A stretch of 49,311 nucleotides of DNA from an uncultured Bacteroidales bacterium (lineage in GTDB: Bacteria > Bacteroidota > Bacteroidia > Bacteroidales > P3), in contig CALUMK010000019.1 in NCBI GenBank assembly GCA_944321735.1, forward strand, positions 1-49,311, read 5' to 3'. The notes under the pieces were generated by a model. The model saw only the letters and a list, made by a program, of their open reading frames with translations, did not search any database and had not been told where the DNA came from. This document shows, piece after piece, positions 34,283 to 43,033 of the stretch (position 1 is its first letter; each line of letters begins with the position of its first letter). Position numbers and translations under genes: made by a program.

Positions 34283-37200
34283 TTACCGTTTCACAAACTT
34301 TTGCACGCTTATGCTGTTCTCGGTTTGAAGGTAGAGCAAGTATAGCCCTGCGGGTAAGTTTTCAAGCGGGATGGACCAAGGATCCTGGTCGAAGCTTCCA
34401 TCCCGGTGGTACATCAGACATCCTGAGAGCGAATAGATACGGATGCTTTTGATGGGGGGTTGGCAGCGGATATGGAGCAGCTCGGAAGCTGGATTCGGAT
34501 AAATCTGAACTTGGTGGATGCTGGCAAGCTGGATGTCAGTCGTATCGGGTCTGGGGTCAGGAATGGGGTCCGGGTCTGGTCCGGGCTGGCTGTTCCCCGG
34601 TTCGCTGACCCTGAGGTTGTCTATCATGAACATATAGCCTCCTTCCGATACGCATTGGATAGCGAGATAGACTTCCTGCCCGGCATAAGGGGTCAAGTCG
34701 AAAATCTTTTCTTCCCAATCCATGGAGGGTTGCAGTTTCGATGCCAAGGGCAAAAAATTTGCTGGAGTGTCGTCCGTTGTGGAAATAAGCACATTGTACA
34801 ACTCCTCGAAAGGTGAAGCCTTGCGGACAGCAAAGGCGAACCATGGATTGGTATCGGGCAGGAGCAAGCGCGGTGAGATAAGCCAGTCGTTGCTCTGGTT
34901 TGTCCCTATGCAAGCCCCGTATTTGTTTCCTTGGAAAGGCGGTATGAATTCGCTTACGTCCGGATTCACGGCGGAAGGATTGAATGCCATGAAGGCCATT
35001 TTCCCGCCAAGATTAGGGTATGTGATGGGAAAGCTGCCTTGGCCGGTCACGATTTCCACTTCATAGGTGTCCAGAGTGTCCATGTCCACGGTTCTCCATG
35101 CAGGTTGGAAATGGTCGATGGCAAAATCCTGGCAAAGTTCAAAATCTAGGATATACGGATTGATGCTATCGAGGCTTCTTATCCAGATTGAAGCCGTGTC
35201 GTTATGCGGATTCTGGTCGCCTTCCAGCTGAGTGAAGATTGATAAATAATATGCGGTTGAAGGCTGGGACAAATCGGCGGTGAATTCAATGGTCTTTTTT
35301 TCAAAAGCCTTGATGTCGATGCTTTTGGACGGCAGTAATTCCTTGTTGACATAGCAATAGACCGGGACGTTTTCCAAATTGGTGTTGCCCGTATTCATGA
35401 TTTCGGCTACAATGGATTCTTGGGAGGAGAAGATGCCATCGGAAGCAGGACGCAGGATGGAAGTGACCGCTACGTCGCGGATGGATTCTATGATGCTGTC
35501 GCTATGGCCGAAATTGGCCCGGATGCCCGGATATCCCAGATTGTCCTGGTATCCTAATAGTTCCCCGTGTTTGTTGAGGTACATGATGCCGTTGTCGGAA
35601 CGGTCGGCTATCAAACCGAAACTGCTCCGTCCCAGCTGGCAGGCGGAAATCATATAAGCGCCGGGGTTTAGCACGAGGGCTGGAATCGGGTAAGTTGCCC
35701 ATCCGGAGTCTTCCGGGCGGGTCACTTCCGTATAATAGGCCAAAGCTCCGAAAGTCTGTGTTTGCAAGTCCCATTGCCGGATTTCGATGCCCACTTTGAA
35801 TTCGGAACGTTTGGGGCCCCAGGCTATGCTGACCGAAGTCAAGGTGTCGCTGCACGAAAGCAGGAAAGGCAGGCCGCAGGCCACGGTATCTTGGGCACCC
35901 ACGGCATGTCCGGCATCGCTGAACATGTCGGTTGAAATTTGGTCGTAGGCAAATGTGGTATCGTTGAACTGGACATCGAAATAGGTGCTATTGTCTTGAG
36001 GGTTAGCGTCTTCTTGGCTAGGAATGGAGATTTTGGCTTGGATGTGGGCGATACTGTCGGAAAACGCAGCAGGCAACCGGCAAAAGCCTGCTGCTTGCAA
36101 TTCGCTGCTGAATGCACCGATGGCAAATGTATCATGGCCACAAGCCTGCATCGCGTTGCCGTTCTGGTAAGAGAATTCGAGCAGGAAAGGGTCTATGCTC
36201 AAACGGCCGTGGTTCATGATGGTCACGAAGCTGCCAATACCTGCGGAAACTTGCTTTACAGGAAAGATGCTCGGTGCGCGCAAGACTTTCATCTTGAGGT
36301 CGTAGTCTGGGACTGTACTGACTTCCACTTCCCTGAAGAAGAGATTGGAAGGCATAGAGTCGACTTTGAATGAGAAAGCGTATAGTCCGTCCTGTGTGGG
36401 ACGCAAGATGACTTCCCGCGACTGGTACGAATAATCGGTATAGGCTGTATCGGAAAAGACGGTTTCCCAGTTTTCCGTTTGTCCGGAGAGACCGAAATCT
36501 ATATGATAAAAATCGGGTTCTTCCAGTCCGATTGGGGCATCTCCGGCTTGGACTTGATAGGAAAGACGGTACAGAAGACCGGCTTCTAATTCAATGCAAG
36601 AGGATTGCAGCAGAGCATCGGATTGGAGGCATTGCATGGCTCCGGCCATGTCCATTTCCCATGCTTGCACCGGGACAGGACTCATTTCCTGTTGTTGGAA
36701 ATCGAAATGGTGAGGGGATTGTACAGGGACAAAGTGCGTGATGGAGCTGTGGCTCTGGTTATTACTGGTTTCCTTTTCGGTGTTTAAAGGCTCGATGCCG
36801 ACCGAAATCGTGTAGCTGTTGCCTGCAATCAAACTTGCCAGGCTGTTGAAATGGAGAATGCTTTTCCTCCCTTCTGCAAGTTCGATGTCGAAATCTTGGG
36901 GAATCTTGGCACCGTTGTTGATCTGGTACCAAGCAGAGATTGTCTCGTTTTCCAGATTTCCTTGCTTGAGTTCTATTTCGGCTTGTACTTCGATTTGGTC
37001 AAGTCCGCACCCGGAAGCTGGCAGCAGTACTTGGTTTACGGCTATGTCGCATACCGATCCGCTTTCCAAGCTCAGATTGTCGAGGCAGATACCGGTGTTG
37101 GCGTAATAATCGGATATCGCGTAAAAACCTATGTGGTAATTCCCGGCTTTTAAATCCGGGATGTTGAAAGTCCACAAGGTATAGACATTGTTTTCGGAAA

Positions 37201-37630
37201 AGTCGTACAGGGTGTCGATGACTTGCATCTGATCCGGGTCGGTGTTTTGCCCGATCAGGACGACAAGGGTCTCTTTGCTTGGGCCGGTTTGTTTTGCGTA
37301 GAAGCTCAAGGTGAGCGAACCACCGGAAACCGCGATGGCCGGTGAAATCAGCAAATCGTTGGCTTGATCGATTTCCGCGCCCCAGCTGCCTCCGGTGGAT
37401 ACGTGGGTGCATCCGCCGCTTCCTCCCATCGGATATGTGTTCCATTGGGATGCTTGCTCGTGTACCCAAGTGGAGCCGTCTTGGTTCAAGTCGTGGATAG
37501 TCCATTGCGTGAATCTTTCCGGGTTGTCGAAGTTTTCGATGAAAGGCAGATTGTACTGGGCATTTACTGTGTCTGTTGCGCAAAATGTTACGGTCAGGAA
37601 AAGTCCGATTCTAAGTCTGTTTTTATGCAT
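34283..37630 (-). CDS. Large secreted protein with choice-of-anchor J domains and T9SS sorting domain
   Basis: A 1115-residue protein with a signal peptide (LRIGLFLTVTFCATDTVNAQ). A first choice-of-anchor J/cleaved-adhesin-like domain starts at LPFIENFDNPERFTQW, then come CARDB-like beta-sandwich modules (VCDIAVNQVLLPASGCGL, IRDVAVTSILRPASDG), a second anchor-J domain (YILDFELCQDF ... NDWLISPRLLLPD) and a Pro-rich linker. The last 75 residues are a Por-type sorting domain (QIYPNPASELLHI, IYSLSGCLMYH, LPAGLYLLYLQ, KFVKR). It is a paralogue of the 45686-49066 protein along most of its length. It should be moved across the outer membrane by the T9SS and cleaved or anchored there. ATG 37630 starts the signal peptide. 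Confidence 0.88.
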   Translation of the reverse strand: MHKNRLRIGLFLTVTFCATDTVNAQYNLPFIENFDNPERFTQWTIHDLNQDGSTWVHEQASQWNTYPMGGSGGCTHVSTGGSWGAEIDQANDLLISPAIAVSGGSLTLSFYAKQTGPSKETLVVLIGQNTDPDQMQVIDTLYDFSENNVYTLWTFNIPDLKAGNYHIGFYAISDYYANTGICLDNLSLESGSVCDIAVNQVLLPASGCGLDQIEVQAEIELKQGNLENETISAWYQINNGAKIPQDFDIELAEGRKSILHFNSLASLIAGNSYTISVGIEPLNTEKETSNNQSHSSITHFVPVQSPHHFDFQQQEMSPVPVQAWEMDMAGAMQCLQSDALLQSSCIELEAGLLYRLSYQVQAGDAPIGLEEPDFYHIDFGLSGQTENWETVFSDTAYTDYSYQSREVILRPTQDGLYAFSFKVDSMPSNLFFREVEVSTVPDYDLKMKVLRAPSIFPVKQVSAGIGSFVTIMNHGRLSIDPFLLEFSYQNGNAMQACGHDTFAIGAFSSELQAAGFCRLPAAFSDSIAHIQAKISIPSQEDANPQDNSTYFDVQFNDTTFAYDQISTDMFSDAGHAVGAQDTVACGLPFLLSCSDTLTSVSIAWGPKRSEFKVGIEIRQWDLQTQTFGALAYYTEVTRPEDSGWATYPIPALVLNPGAYMISACQLGRSSFGLIADRSDNGIMYLNKHGELLGYQDNLGYPGIRANFGHSDSIIESIRDVAVTSILRPASDGIFSSQESIVAEIMNTGNTNLENVPVYCYVNKELLPSKSIDIKAFEKKTIEFTADLSQPSTAYYLSIFTQLEGDQNPHNDTASIWIRSLDSINPYILDFELCQDFAIDHFQPAWRTVDMDTLDTYEVEIVTGQGSFPITYPNLGGKMAFMAFNPSAVNPDVSEFIPPFQGNKYGACIGTNQSNDWLISPRLLLPDTNPWFAFAVRKASPFEELYNVLISTTDDTPANFLPLASKLQPSMDWEEKIFDLTPYAGQEVYLAIQCVSEGGYMFMIDNLRVSEPGNSQPGPDPDPIPDPRPDTTDIQLASIHQVQIYPNPASELLHIRCQPPIKSIRIYSLSGCLMYHRDGSFDQDPWSIPLENLPAGLYLLYLQTENSISVQKFVKR

Positions 37631-37657
37631 TTCTTTAGATGTTGCAGGTGAAAAGTG

Positions 37658-37706
37658 GCCGGTATGCCGGAACGCTTGGAAATGCTGTCCGTTCCGACAT
37701 GCCGGC
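37658..37706 (-). terminator. Intergenic hairpin between two cargo genes
   Basis: gccggtatgccggaac (37658-37673) pairs with gttccgacatgccggc (37691-37706) with two mismatches. In minus-strand sense it follows the 1684-residue gene and is followed by ACTTTTC, a weak tail. It may partly terminate or stabilise the upstream transcript while the next gene is still read. Confidence 0.5.
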
Positions 37707-37729
37707 AAAGGATTGTCGCCACGATTGTT

Positions 37730-40700
37730 TTAACGGCTAATTTGCATTTTGTATATCATGCTGCCTTCCGGGCATTCGATTTGTAGGAGATAAAGTCCTG
37801 AGGGATGTTTTGATAGGTCGATTTCGGCTTGGCGGCTATCCTGCCCCTCTTGCACAAGAACCAATATCCCGGCGGCATTGAACAGTCGGATTTCTTCGAT
37901 GACAGACCGGCCGATGTGGACGTTGACCTTATCGCGGGTCGGATTGGGGTATACTTGGAGTTCCATTTCCCGGGCCAGGTGCTCGTTTCCATTTTCATCA
38001 ATTTTAATGTCGAGGCGGTTCGAAGCATCGGATTCTCCGCATCGGTCCGTTACGGTGGCATGGTAGATACCTGATTCGGTCACGGTGTATCGGGACAATA
38101 CCGCATCCGGAATCCTTGCATCGTCTTTGTACCATTGGTTGTTTTCATTTTGATTGGAAACCAAGACAATGCTGTCGTTTTCCCCTGTTTGGCTGATAAC
38201 CGGTGGTTCAGGGCGTTGAAGAACTTCCAAACGGAGATGGTAGATGCTGTCGCAGCCCCAAACGCTCGGATGGTTTTCCTCGAATTCCCCTGCTTCAGCG
38301 TATGTCTTGCCGCCAAACACGATGATGCTTCCTTGGCAGATGGCCGTATCCAGGCTGAAAGAATAGCTGGGATGGACCGATAGGTCGAGTCGGACGAGGC
38401 TGTCGATGCCGGCAAGGGAGCTCAAGGTATCGAAGTAGGTTCCGGATTCCGTCAGTTCCTTCCCGCCAAAGGCATAGCTGTCACCTTGGCATATATTGGC
38501 TTGGATGAAGCTGTTCACCAAAGTGTTCTTCAGCGAGAATGCTTTGGCTGACAGACCCATTTGGTCACGTTCGCTGCAAGCATGGATTGCAAGGTAGTAA
38601 GAACCTTCGGCCTCAATTAGGAAGCGGCCGCTGTCTTGGATTGTTTTGCTTTGGATATAAGGGAGTTCCATTAGCGATTGACCGCTGCCTGCTTGGAATC
38701 GTTCCGGAAAAAGGTACACGGCTGCGCTTTCCGGGAAATTGGCATCGGCCTTTTCCAATCCCAGTTTCAGCGTATATTCACCGGGGTTCAAATGAAAGGC
38801 CGGGAGAATCAGGTAGTCGTCGGCGGCTGAGTCCGGGTTGAAAGCATAGTCGAATCCGTTCCCATAGGCTTTTTCCCAGCTGATACTGTCATGGTTGGCA
38901 TCTATGACCTGCATGTAGGCCAGGCTCGGGTCGTTGGAAGCGAATTGCGTGGTGTAAGGGGTCGGGAAGGCATGGTAGAATTCGATGCCGGTTTGCGCTC
39001 TGTCGTTGCCAGGGGTCTGGTCGTCTTCGGATAAAATCCGGGCTTCCAAGGCATGGATTCCGGCTTCGGAAACCAGTACCGAATCGGCGAGCCTTAAGCG
39101 GCGGCTCTCCCCGCTGGCGATAGGATTCTCTGACAAGGCGATGTTTTGCGAGAAAAGGCTGTCTTGGTCTAAGAAGATGGCAATGGCGATGTCCTTGTTG
39201 AAATCCTGGCTTCCGGTATTGGTTAGTTGCAGGTCTACAGGAAGTTTTCTGGCTCCGTGAAAAGGATTGTAACCGGACAGGCTCAATGCTAGGTCGTAGC
39301 TGACGTCAAGCCGGAGTTCCACATCATCGATATAGAGATTGCCGTATGTGTAACCTCCTTCTTCCGCGCAACCTTCAAGGTAAATCCGGCCTTGCTCCGC
39401 AGGAATGGCGTAGCTGTATTGCACCCATTCCCCCTCGTATTCGTCGCTGGCACGGCGTAGCGTGTCCAAGGGGTGCAACAGGTCATCGCTGTCTATGTAT
39501 CCTACAAAAAGGACATCCGCATCATCTACGGGGCTTGAACCGTAAACATCGTAAGATGTGTGGAAGAACCAGAAACTGAAGATTTTTGTGCCTTTCGCAT
39601 TGAAAGGAGGCAAAAGAAGACGGGCTTGCTCTCCTCCGTTCATGTTATAGGAACCATAATCGCCCATGGAAGTGAACCGCAAGCAGAACTCGCCGCTATG
39701 CGCTTCGTACAGGTAGGCCATTTCGTAATCCTGGTCCCAGGCATCATGGTAAAATGGTTCATTCCCGGCCGTCATCTCGAAATTCCAGCAGGAAGGCAGG
39801 CCGTCTCCTTCGAAGCTTTCATGGAAGGGCAGGCTCATGTTGCCGCATTCGGTCTGGAACTCTGCTATTTCGCTCCATTCGCTTTCTTCGTTAGCGGAGC
39901 AAAGCGCTTTGACCATGACAGAATAAGTGGCGGAACCGGCGAGGTTTTCGAGTTGGATTTCTGTTTCCGAAGTCTCGGTGCTGTCCCATAGGGCACCGTC
40001 TTGGCTCCACTTGATTCTGTAGGTTTCGGCACCTTCATGCTGCCAGCTAATCCGGGCTGAATTTCCAGTGATTTCCGAGGCTTGTACATGGCTGATGCCG
40101 CTACAGGCTTCTAGGGTCGAGAAGTAGAAGATGAAAGATTGGGAACTGTCTTGCGGGGAACAATGCGCCCGGATGAAGACAGCATATCGGGTCTGCGCGA
40201 TTAACCCGGTCAAGGTTTCGGGCGGAACGGCATTGTCTATGCGGATAGTGTCGCCTGCTTTGTCGGCGGGATAATACAGGAGGGAATAAGCGGCTTCGTC
40301 CGAGCGGGAATCATTCTCCCAGCTGATGGTCGCTTCGTTTTTGCCGATTTCGGAAGCCTGGGCGGAAAGCGGAGGGAAGCAGGTCGGGGGAATTTCTACC
40401 CGGATGTCATCGAGGTATATATGGCTGGAACCGTAATTGCTGACGGCATCGAAATAAACCCGGATGGTTTCCGCTCCAGCAGCAAGGGCGGAGATGTCGA
40501 ACAGGGTGTCGGCCCAATATTGTCCGCCGTACAGGTTTTGGCAGAGCGTGTCGAAGCTGATTCCTTGATCTTTGCTGATATAAATCCGGAGGATGGAGGG
40601 TTGGCTGTAGGCGGTTTGGCTTTTGTAGCCATCGGTATTCTTGTACCGGAAGCTAAGTTGGATTTGTGTCGATCCGTTCAATGCGATATCGGGAGTCTGG

Positions 40701-42784
40701 AGGATGTTGTGGCTGTTTTTAGTGGCGTAAGCCGCGTTGAAATCCATGCAGTTCCCCTCGGAATCGTAAGCTGTCCCGCATCCCCATTTGTAGTTGTCGT
40801 TCTCAAGGTCGCCTTGGCTGTTGTCCCAGCAGTCCGGAATTTGCCGGTTGCTCAAGCCTTCGAAATTCTCGGTAAACGGAAGGCTGAAAGCGTTGCAAGC
40901 TGTTTTGAAAGTTAAGCTGGCAGCTTGGCTGGTGTCGCCATCGTTACAGATATTGTATAGTTCGGCTACGTATTCTGTGGCCGCTTGCAAGTTCTTCAGT
41001 TCTGCGGGCGATGCCGAGACGAGCCATTGTGCAAGAGCAGGTTGCGCCTCAGGATAATAACGAATGAGAGTTTGTCTGGCTTCGGATTCAAAAGCGATTG
41101 ATGCTGACTGGTTTCCGGTTGAGATTATCTCTGCATGGTTGACAGGGCTACAAGTGATGATGGCAAGGTCATCAATGAGAATCCCGCCTTGATAGGCATC
41201 CGAATGAGCGAGGATTCCGATATGGATGGTTTCGCCAGCGAAGTCTGCCAATGGAATCTTCGCGTTTTGCCATCCATCGTTCTTGGTGATGTCCTCGTCG
41301 CTGAAAAGAAGGTTCTGCCGGAGTATCGTAGTGTCGCTTCCTTGGCTGGATATGAAGACGGAGAGTTTTTCTGTATCCATGCTGAGAGAAGAGGCCGAGC
41401 TATAGGCGAGTTGGAGCGTAGGGGAACCTTCAATTCGGATAGCCGGTGTAATGAGCCAGTCGTTGGAGGCGTTATACCGGTTGGCTTCGCAATAGGCGGC
41501 TATGGAATTGTCTGTTCCGGACCCCGGGCGGGCATGCCAAGTACTGTGGTCGTTGTTCCCGTCCACGATTTGCCAGCAGACCGGGATGTTCTCATCAGTC
41601 CAATTTTCAAAGTGACAGGAGTAAGGCAATGAATTGATTTCCGGACATGGGCTGTTGAACTGGAGCGTTTGGGTGTAAAGGCTGGTGTCGTTTCCGCAGA
41701 TTTGGCGCAATCGGGCAGTATAGGATGAAGCGGGTTCGAGTTGGTTCAAATCCAGCGTGTAGGAATTTTCGTTCAACGCATGTTCAGTCCAGGCATTGTT
41801 TTCGGTAAGATGGTACGCGAACAGGTATTTTCCCGACCCGGGTTCCCATTCGAACAGGATTCGGTTGTCTTGTTCCTTGCACCGGAAGTCTTGTGGTTCT
41901 GGGCAGGCTTCCGGTGTAAGGAAGATGAAATCTTCGGAAAAACCGCTATAGCTAAATTCAGAGATGACGGCCTTGACAGCCACGCTATACCTGGTTTCCG
42001 CTTTCAGGCCGGTCAAGGTGAAAACGGTGTCCTTGGTCTTGTATTCAGCAAAAGGCTCGTCCCATCCTTCGGAGAGGGAGATCGTGTAGCGGGCATCGGG
42101 GATTCGATCCCAGCAAATGGAGGCGGAATGGGCGGTCAAAGAATCGGGGATGTTTTGGAAAGACAGATGCTGGGGAGTAGGGCAATTGTCTAAACGTAGA
42201 ATGACATTGTCTATGGCTCCAGCAGGCTGGGTTCCGTCTTGGCCGTTGTTTTGCCATGCAAATACTATTTTGGCATTCTGTCCGGTTGGGAAGTCCTCAC
42301 GTGGAATCTGTATTGAGGAATGTTTCCAAGCGATTTCGCCGTATTGGGTCACATAAGGGTCTTCCAACGGTTCGGCTTCCAATGTTTTCCCTGCGGTCGG
42401 TACCAAGTCGAGACTGCTGAGATAGACCGAGAGGAAATCCTTGTCTTCCCATCCGGAAGTTTCGCCTCCTACGCGGTAATCGAATTCTAGGATCATGTCT
42501 GTTTCAGGTAATTGGAATTCAATCCACGCATACGAGACTTGCGTTGTACCCGTTTCGTATTTGTTCGACGCGCCTTGGTTTCGGCTGATGTACAATCCGT
42601 AGGTACTGTTGCAAGAGGCGGCTCGTCCTCTTTGCCATGTGTTGAGGCTGTCGTTGGCGAATTGCCAGTTTCCTGTCCCGTTTTCAAAGTCTGACTTGAA
42701 AGGGATTTCCTGATGTTGCGCGGATGTTGCTCCGATAAGGGAAATACATGCCGCAAATGCCAAAAGGATGGTTTGTTTTTTCAT
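37730..42784 (-). CDS. Very large secreted adhesin-like protein (anchor-J and FN3 domains, T9SS sorting domain)
   Basis: A 1684-residue protein with a signal peptide (TILLAFAACISLIGATSAQ). It alternates anchor-J/MAM-like domains (starting PFKSDFENGTGNW, LPYSCHFENWTDENIP, LPFTENFEGLSNRQIP, LPFHESFEGDGLPSCW) with fibronectin type III modules (SASICWDRIPDARYTIS, NSARISWQHEGAETYRIKW). A CARDB-like module (YDLALSLSGYNPFHG) follows. Near 1430-1530 two repeats of the form ICQGxxxxFGGKxxxExG appear, as in other Bacteroidetes surface proteins. The end is a Por sorting domain (QVYPNPTRDKVNVH, LFNAAGILVLVQ, HPSGLYLLQIE). It probably acts at the cell surface in adhesion or glycan/peptide contact; exact role unknown. 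Its promoter region carries the shared cargo motif. Confidence 0.88.
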   Translation of the reverse strand: MKKQTILLAFAACISLIGATSAQHQEIPFKSDFENGTGNWQFANDSLNTWQRGRAASCNSTYGLYISRNQGASNKYETGTTQVSYAWIEFQLPETDMILEFDYRVGGETSGWEDKDFLSVYLSSLDLVPTAGKTLEAEPLEDPYVTQYGEIAWKHSSIQIPREDFPTGQNAKIVFAWQNNGQDGTQPAGAIDNVILRLDNCPTPQHLSFQNIPDSLTAHSASICWDRIPDARYTISLSEGWDEPFAEYKTKDTVFTLTGLKAETRYSVAVKAVISEFSYSGFSEDFIFLTPEACPEPQDFRCKEQDNRILFEWEPGSGKYLFAYHLTENNAWTEHALNENSYTLDLNQLEPASSYTARLRQICGNDTSLYTQTLQFNSPCPEINSLPYSCHFENWTDENIPVCWQIVDGNNDHSTWHARPGSGTDNSIAAYCEANRYNASNDWLITPAIRIEGSPTLQLAYSSASSLSMDTEKLSVFISSQGSDTTILRQNLLFSDEDITKNDGWQNAKIPLADFAGETIHIGILAHSDAYQGGILIDDLAIITCSPVNHAEIISTGNQSASIAFESEARQTLIRYYPEAQPALAQWLVSASPAELKNLQAATEYVAELYNICNDGDTSQAASLTFKTACNAFSLPFTENFEGLSNRQIPDCWDNSQGDLENDNYKWGCGTAYDSEGNCMDFNAAYATKNSHNILQTPDIALNGSTQIQLSFRYKNTDGYKSQTAYSQPSILRIYISKDQGISFDTLCQNLYGGQYWADTLFDISALAAGAETIRVYFDAVSNYGSSHIYLDDIRVEIPPTCFPPLSAQASEIGKNEATISWENDSRSDEAAYSLLYYPADKAGDTIRIDNAVPPETLTGLIAQTRYAVFIRAHCSPQDSSQSFIFYFSTLEACSGISHVQASEITGNSARISWQHEGAETYRIKWSQDGALWDSTETSETEIQLENLAGSATYSVMVKALCSANEESEWSEIAEFQTECGNMSLPFHESFEGDGLPSCWNFEMTAGNEPFYHDAWDQDYEMAYLYEAHSGEFCLRFTSMGDYGSYNMNGGEQARLLLPPFNAKGTKIFSFWFFHTSYDVYGSSPVDDADVLFVGYIDSDDLLHPLDTLRRASDEYEGEWVQYSYAIPAEQGRIYLEGCAEEGGYTYGNLYIDDVELRLDVSYDLALSLSGYNPFHGARKLPVDLQLTNTGSQDFNKDIAIAIFLDQDSLFSQNIALSENPIASGESRRLRLADSVLVSEAGIHALEARILSEDDQTPGNDRAQTGIEFYHAFPTPYTTQFASNDPSLAYMQVIDANHDSISWEKAYGNGFDYAFNPDSAADDYLILPAFHLNPGEYTLKLGLEKADANFPESAAVYLFPERFQAGSGQSLMELPYIQSKTIQDSGRFLIEAEGSYYLAIHACSERDQMGLSAKAFSLKNTLVNSFIQANICQGDSYAFGGKELTESGTYFDTLSSLAGIDSLVRLDLSVHPSYSFSLDTAICQGSIIVFGGKTYAEAGEFEENHPSVWGCDSIYHLRLEVLQRPEPPVISQTGENDSIVLVSNQNENNQWYKDDARIPDAVLSRYTVTESGIYHATVTDRCGESDASNRLDIKIDENGNEHLAREMELQVYPNPTRDKVNVHIGRSVIEEIRLFNAAGILVLVQEGQDSRQAEIDLSKHPSGLYLLQIECPEGSMIYKMQISR

Positions 42785-42836
42785 AGTATAAGGAATTGGA
42801 TTATCAAGAGAAAGTCTGTACGACTTTTCCGGGCTG

Positions 42837-42920
42837 CAAAATTAGAGGGAGTTGCATTGGGAAAAACTCATCACAAATAGGTATTTTGCGGGATAGGAAA
42901 TACCTTTTGTTAGGTATTTT
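42837..42920 (-). promoter_or_regulatory. Promoter with AGGTATT/AATACCT regulatory motif (copy 1)
   Basis: Minus-strand -7 box TAATTTTG at 42844-42837. Upstream of it lie three half sites: aggtattt (42879-42886), its inverted partner aaatacct (42898-42905) and another aggtatttt (42912-42920). The first half site starts 35 bp from the -7 box, as in copy 2 at 49158. The motif sits in the divergent region 42785-43033 and may also affect the LRR gene on the other side. Confidence 0.75.
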
Positions 42921-43033
42921 TTTTACAGGCAGATTGGGGGATTTTTACAAATTGGAAAAGAGGTCGGGATACCATGGCCGGATTTGCCATGGAGAGGGCC
43001 GTCCCGGATTGTTCAATATTAATCAAGGAAAAT

